Assembly (NCBI RefSeq): GCF_000524195.1
Contig: NW_020170392.1
Span: 161,719 to 225,718 of the forward strand
Direction: 5' to 3'
DNA: 64,000 nucleotides
Origin: Echinococcus granulosus
Taxonomy: Eukaryota; Platyhelminthes; Cestoda; Cyclophyllidea; Taeniidae
The translations under genes and the position numbers were made by a program. The notes under the pieces were generated by a model. It was given only the letters and a program-made list of their open reading frames with translations, was not told the DNA's origin and ran no database searches. Positions 60,162-64,000 of the stretch are shown piece by piece (within the stretch, counting starts at the first letter, position 1; every line of letters begins with the position of its first letter).

Positions 60162-62764
60162 ATGGCAGATATCCTTAGGTTTTCTAAGGAAATTCTAGCA
60201 CTAAATTTTAACGGGATCTGTACTGCCGAAAACCCTTGCATATCTGATGACCAGTGGCGAAGAGTGCGGGTAGCCGCTCTCAATGCCTATTTTTCGTATT
60301 TACCCGGTCCTCACAAGTAATTCTCACCATTACATAATGTGCTTAGGTTTGTTAAAGGGAAACTGCCTCCACCATCAGCGGAATATGAAGCAGTCTTGTC
60401 CAGGTCTACTGTTGAATATTTGTGTAAAAATGGTCTCTTGGCAAGACTGGTTGCGCTCACAAAATCTCTTCGGAAGCTAGAGCAAAGTAGGCAATCGTCC
60501 AAATGACTTTTTCCAGTTTCTCTTAGAAGTCGAAGTGCATGCATTATTTTCGTCTTCTCCCTTGTGAATGTTGATGTGGACGAGTCTCATATTTCACCAA
60601 CGGTTTGCGACTAATTTTCTGTCTAATGTTTAATGGCAGCTCGGTGACTCATACCATGTTTTGAAATGGAGAGAACTAAATGGAATCTCATTTTACAATA
60701 ATGACAACCAGATCATGAAAAACAGTTCTTGGGTAATTACGCGGTCAAATAATGACTTCTTAGATTTGTAAAAGTGCTTTCAACTACTCTAAATGTTCTA
60801 GGATCCCAAGAACGTGTGAATATTTGGGGGCTTTCACTACATTCAAATCCTCCATCTTTCAAGATAGTGACAAGAATTCCACACTTTTTATTCCCACAAA
60901 CTACTTAAATGATCCTTATAGAAAGTAAGTGGTCTTAGTGCTGTTTATATGTTGTCGTTTGAAATATGTTACCACCCTCTATCCGTTCGTCATTCTAGGT
61001 TTTCTGAACAAACGGATTTGGTATGTACAATTCCACTTTATTAAAATCTTTTACAAATTAATGCCATGAAGAATTTTTGATAATAGAGTGAAGTATCCTT
61101 TTTACTTTTGCCAAAAATTGTAATAGATCACACTAGCATAAAAGCAATTTGCTATTAACGTTTAGAGGGGCCGCGAGGCTGTAGGGATGATTGGTTGGGC
61201 ATGCCGCCAAGTTGAAGCATGAAATGCGGAAGGAAAAACCAGCCTGATTAGATGTACATGCACAAAGTATTACTACTGGCGTAAAATTAGGGTACGCCAT
61301 TACAGTATAAGATTCTGTCTGAACTTTGATAGGCTGTAATTGGCCCATGGAGTACATTTTTTAGCTTGTGCACCTGCTTTTACTCCAGCTCTTCAAGACT
61401 TTTATTTACGGAAATAATGGTTGGACTTAATGCCATCTACTGAGTTTCTTCTTTCTTTTGTAAACCGCTGGGGGGATTTGTGGGGATTCAATGACTGCTT
61501 TTTATTTAGTAATGCCATATTTACATAGCCGAGATCCATAGCTATAATCCACTTTGGACTTCTAATAAACTCTAATCAAGGTTTTTCGTTAATGCGCAGA
61601 CGTCTGCTAGGCTGCTATTTGTTTTCGCAGGGCTTAGGTTCAACTGACACAACTCAGTTGAGTACTAAAGGGAGGAACATCCAGCCATTACTTGAAGGAA
61701 TCCCACACCTCTGTAGTGCTCTCCGAGTCATATCGAAAGCGGGAACCGTCAGCTCTACCGGAACAGTAGCAACCTTTACCTGGGAAGGACGAAATGGGTA
61801 AATTTTAGTTTTGCCATCCTCATCACTATCCTTTGGAGCTGTCGCTTGATGGGTTCAATCACATCTGGGGTACTTGCCCTGTGGTATAAGATTTGACCAT
61901 CTTTTCTTTCCCATTTAAAAGGAGGTGTACAGGAAATGATCAACATGCACAGAACAATCTGCTTCAAAGATTTCGTAGGTAAACTCATCCACTACGTAAT
62001 GAAATAGTCGAATCTGAGTGAATTAGCGAACGTCAGATTGAAAGCTTACATCCACTAACTATAAAGCTGCAGAAGAAATCGTAAAAGTTTTTTCTTTTAA
62101 CACGAAATGCTGATAAAAGACATCTTCCAGCAGCACTTTCTGTTCTTATCTGTTTCAGTCTCACCTCGGTCCAGGAAAAACCCTACTTAAGTGAAATGGG
62201 CCCGCTTTCTACTCACGCCCTGTTGTGCACCTTTAAGTCTCGCTATCAGTCGAATTTTCGTCCTCAGACCCAACAAGAAGCCTCGCCTTTCTTAGTTCGT
62301 TTGGGTTCACTTACCCTAGAGCGAATCGCCTCCCTTCGGAAAGATTTCACCCATGACCTCTTCTCAGCTCACTTGGGCATCGTTTCTCATCGATTTTATT
62401 GGCGACAGGAGCTTGGAGAGTCTCACCTCTCTGGCTCCTTTGTCTGGCAGGGCGACCCTCTAGACACTGTAGCCTTCCAAGTCACTCACGGTGCACTTGC
62501 CTCATACCTGGAAACGCATCTGCGTGCTGCAACAGCCTTCCGCCGCCTTGATTGGCTCTCGTCAAGGCCGTTGCTACCTGACTCCACGGCTGTGTGTCGT
62601 GGCAACGTCTGGTCGGCCCTGATGCATGCTATAAGCGAGTGGTTGCGCGTCTATTTCATCACCTTGGAGGACGCGTATGGGCGTCATGCGGCTGTAAATG
62701 GAACTGAAAAGGATGAACTGCTTGCTCTGACGCATTTACTGAAGCCGTTTGTGGCCAATATGCT
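60162..62764 (+). CDS. TUBGCP6: Gamma-tubulin complex component 6, N-terminal part
   Basis: Eight exons: 60162-60316, 60347-60486, 60517-60602, 60640-60743, 60802-60924, 60999-61020, 61631-61797 and 62159-62764. They give 467 residues and stop mid-gene. The N-terminus MADILRFSKEILALNF with DQWRRVRVAALNAYFSYL aligns with the start of vertebrate GCP6, whose conserved motif is KKVAYNALFTNLF. Exon 8 carries EKPYLSE, a match to the EEPYLTE that opens the GCP6 gamma-tubulin-ring N-terminal domain. VTHGALASYLETHLRAATAFRRL and an ALMHAISEWLRVYF segment follow, as in Spc97/Spc98 proteins. GCP6 scaffolds the gamma-tubulin ring complex at centrosomes. Introns 1 and 2 are 30 nt, intron 3 is 37 nt, and exon 6 is only 22 nt. 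The exon 4 donor (GTCAAA at 60744) is weak and was chosen because the alternative at 60733 gives a stop. The remainder should lie to the right of the window; human GCP6 is about 1800 aa. Confidence 0.75.
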
Positions 62765-64000
62765 GTGAGTCACACTGAGTGCATTCTTATCCTAACGTCA
62801 TCAGTTAGGCGAAGTAACATCCTATCACATTGAAATCCACTTACGTCTACGCTTATTTGTCTTTCCGTTGGTTTAACAAATGTTTAATCATTTATTTTTT
62901 TTCCACGATTGTGGACCTGTCTTTTATGACTTCGATTGTAAGGTGTCGAAAATACCAGGCATCAATTAGGTTTTAAGTTGATTGAGAGAAAATAAGAAAA
63001 CTGGGATTCTTGTGCGTTGGATGAGGCTGCTTTGGAAAAATGGCTACCATATAGCCGAAGGTAACTCAAGGCGTCATAAATGTTGTTTTTCGGCTTATCA
63101 TGACCCTTTTACAATCGTGGATTTACATTGCTGGAAAATTAGACCGTTTTGTTAGTCCAATTTTGGAACTTCCTGATCAAAAGATTGCACCGAATTCAAA
63201 TTGACTTGATGTGCCATATAATGATGATTTAAACAAAATTACTGAAGGCATGCAACCATTTGTGTTTTATCACCATCCTTTTTATTGCAGCACAACAAAT
63301 AATGTCTGTCAAAGTGTTTCTTCATCTAAATAAACTGTAAAGCGGTGGTATTGCATTTTTCCTCCCAGCTGTTAATGTATACATAAAAGGAAAATTAGTA
63401 TTTTTTCTAAAGGCAAAACGGCATCAAAGTGTGCTTTCAAGGCCAGCAAAACTTTAAACATGTGTATTATCACAAGAGGCGGCTAATTTGTAGTTGGTAA
63501 TAGCATCTTCTATGGATAAATTGAAGTCGAACTTTCCATTATAGCACTCGCATTGCTATCTGTTAGCACTAAAACACTTTAAGGGTGAGATTTGTTAGAT
63601 AACCGACTACGTCATAGAACGGTCATGAAACTACACTTACACTCTTCACCTTGCCTTAATAAAATCAGCCCATTTTCATACTCGCTGTCAGTGCTCATTA
63701 GGGGAACATTCTGTTTCAGCAAATTTAGCAGGTAATTAGGGGATTTTAAATGAAAGCCACCAAAATTCCTTCGGCTTTTTACCTTATCACAGAGTTCGTG
63801 TAGAAGGTTAGTTAATTGCGGACAAAAAAAGTAGACTGATAACGTGAACCTAAAGAAAGCCACCAACAATATCGTTGTAATTAATAGTAAAGCAATTCTG
63901 AACCAGTCCAAAAAAAGTATTCAACCACTGACCATATCAAAGGGGGATGGTGTAGAGGCGGGGGAGCGGATTGTCCTACCATATTATTACCTGTTTCTTA
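62765..64000. other. Downstream intron of GCP6 or intergenic sequence to the window edge
   Basis: The exon 8 donor (CT|GTGAGT) is strong and leaves phase 2. No phase-compatible, GCP6-like exon was found in the remaining 1.2 kb. A minus-strand open frame at 63612-63911 looks partly protein-like but has no clear context. Confidence 0.4.

Noticed and set aside
63612..63911. Minus-strand frame with a hydrophobic start and a protein-like tail
   Set aside because: Probably within a GCP6 intron; no acceptor consistent with the frame and no family recognised.

Overview
The window is eukaryotic: every convincing gene is interrupted by GT-AG introns, and most of the sequence is non-coding. A parasitic flatworm, most likely a tapeworm (cestode), fits best. 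The reasons are (1) very short introns (two of 30 nt and one of 37 nt in a single gene) next to introns of 1-4 kb, (2) animal gene families with divergent sequences, and (3) three or four same-strand genes whose starts sit just behind a splice acceptor, as expected for spliced-leader trans-splicing. The species cannot be fixed from the sequence alone. Two 100-base runs of N are assembly gaps.

Layout. 1-18.7 kb: no gene I can defend; it holds dispersed repeat copies, a GATA microsatellite, a C15 tract and a GC-rich patch at 10.9-11.3 kb. 18.76-22.13 kb (+): a six-exon cyclin G/I-family gene whose 1.2-kb second intron carries a long CA/GT-rich tract. 22.1-48.4 kb: mostly non-coding, with more repeat copies, CA/GT and C-rich tracts, and unidentified coding-like patches on the minus strand at 31-34.6 kb. 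48.4-58.6 kb (-): a compact block. In transcription order it contains a possible 45-aa ORF, TM2D2, PAGR1/PA1 and the E3 ligase HAKAI/CBLL1. 60.16 kb to the right edge (+): the N-terminal part of gamma-tubulin complex component 6 (TUBGCP6/GCP6), which probably continues beyond the window.

The exon models were built by hand. Splice sites were chosen so that reading phase is conserved across each intron and the joined protein matches the known family. All phases close for the cyclin, HAKAI, PAGR1 and TM2D2 genes. One GCP6 donor is non-ideal.

Most interesting points. The minus-strand block looks like a trans-spliced operon, with acceptors 0, 1 and 3 nt from the coding starts. TM2D2 has no ATG of its own at the signal-peptide end and reads in frame directly from the acceptor, as if the AUG at the 3' end of a flatworm spliced leader supplied the start. 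HAKAI, a subunit of the m6A-writer accessory complex in other animals, here carries an N-terminal arginine/serine (RS) domain and a RING finger lacking the usual Cys-Pro pair.
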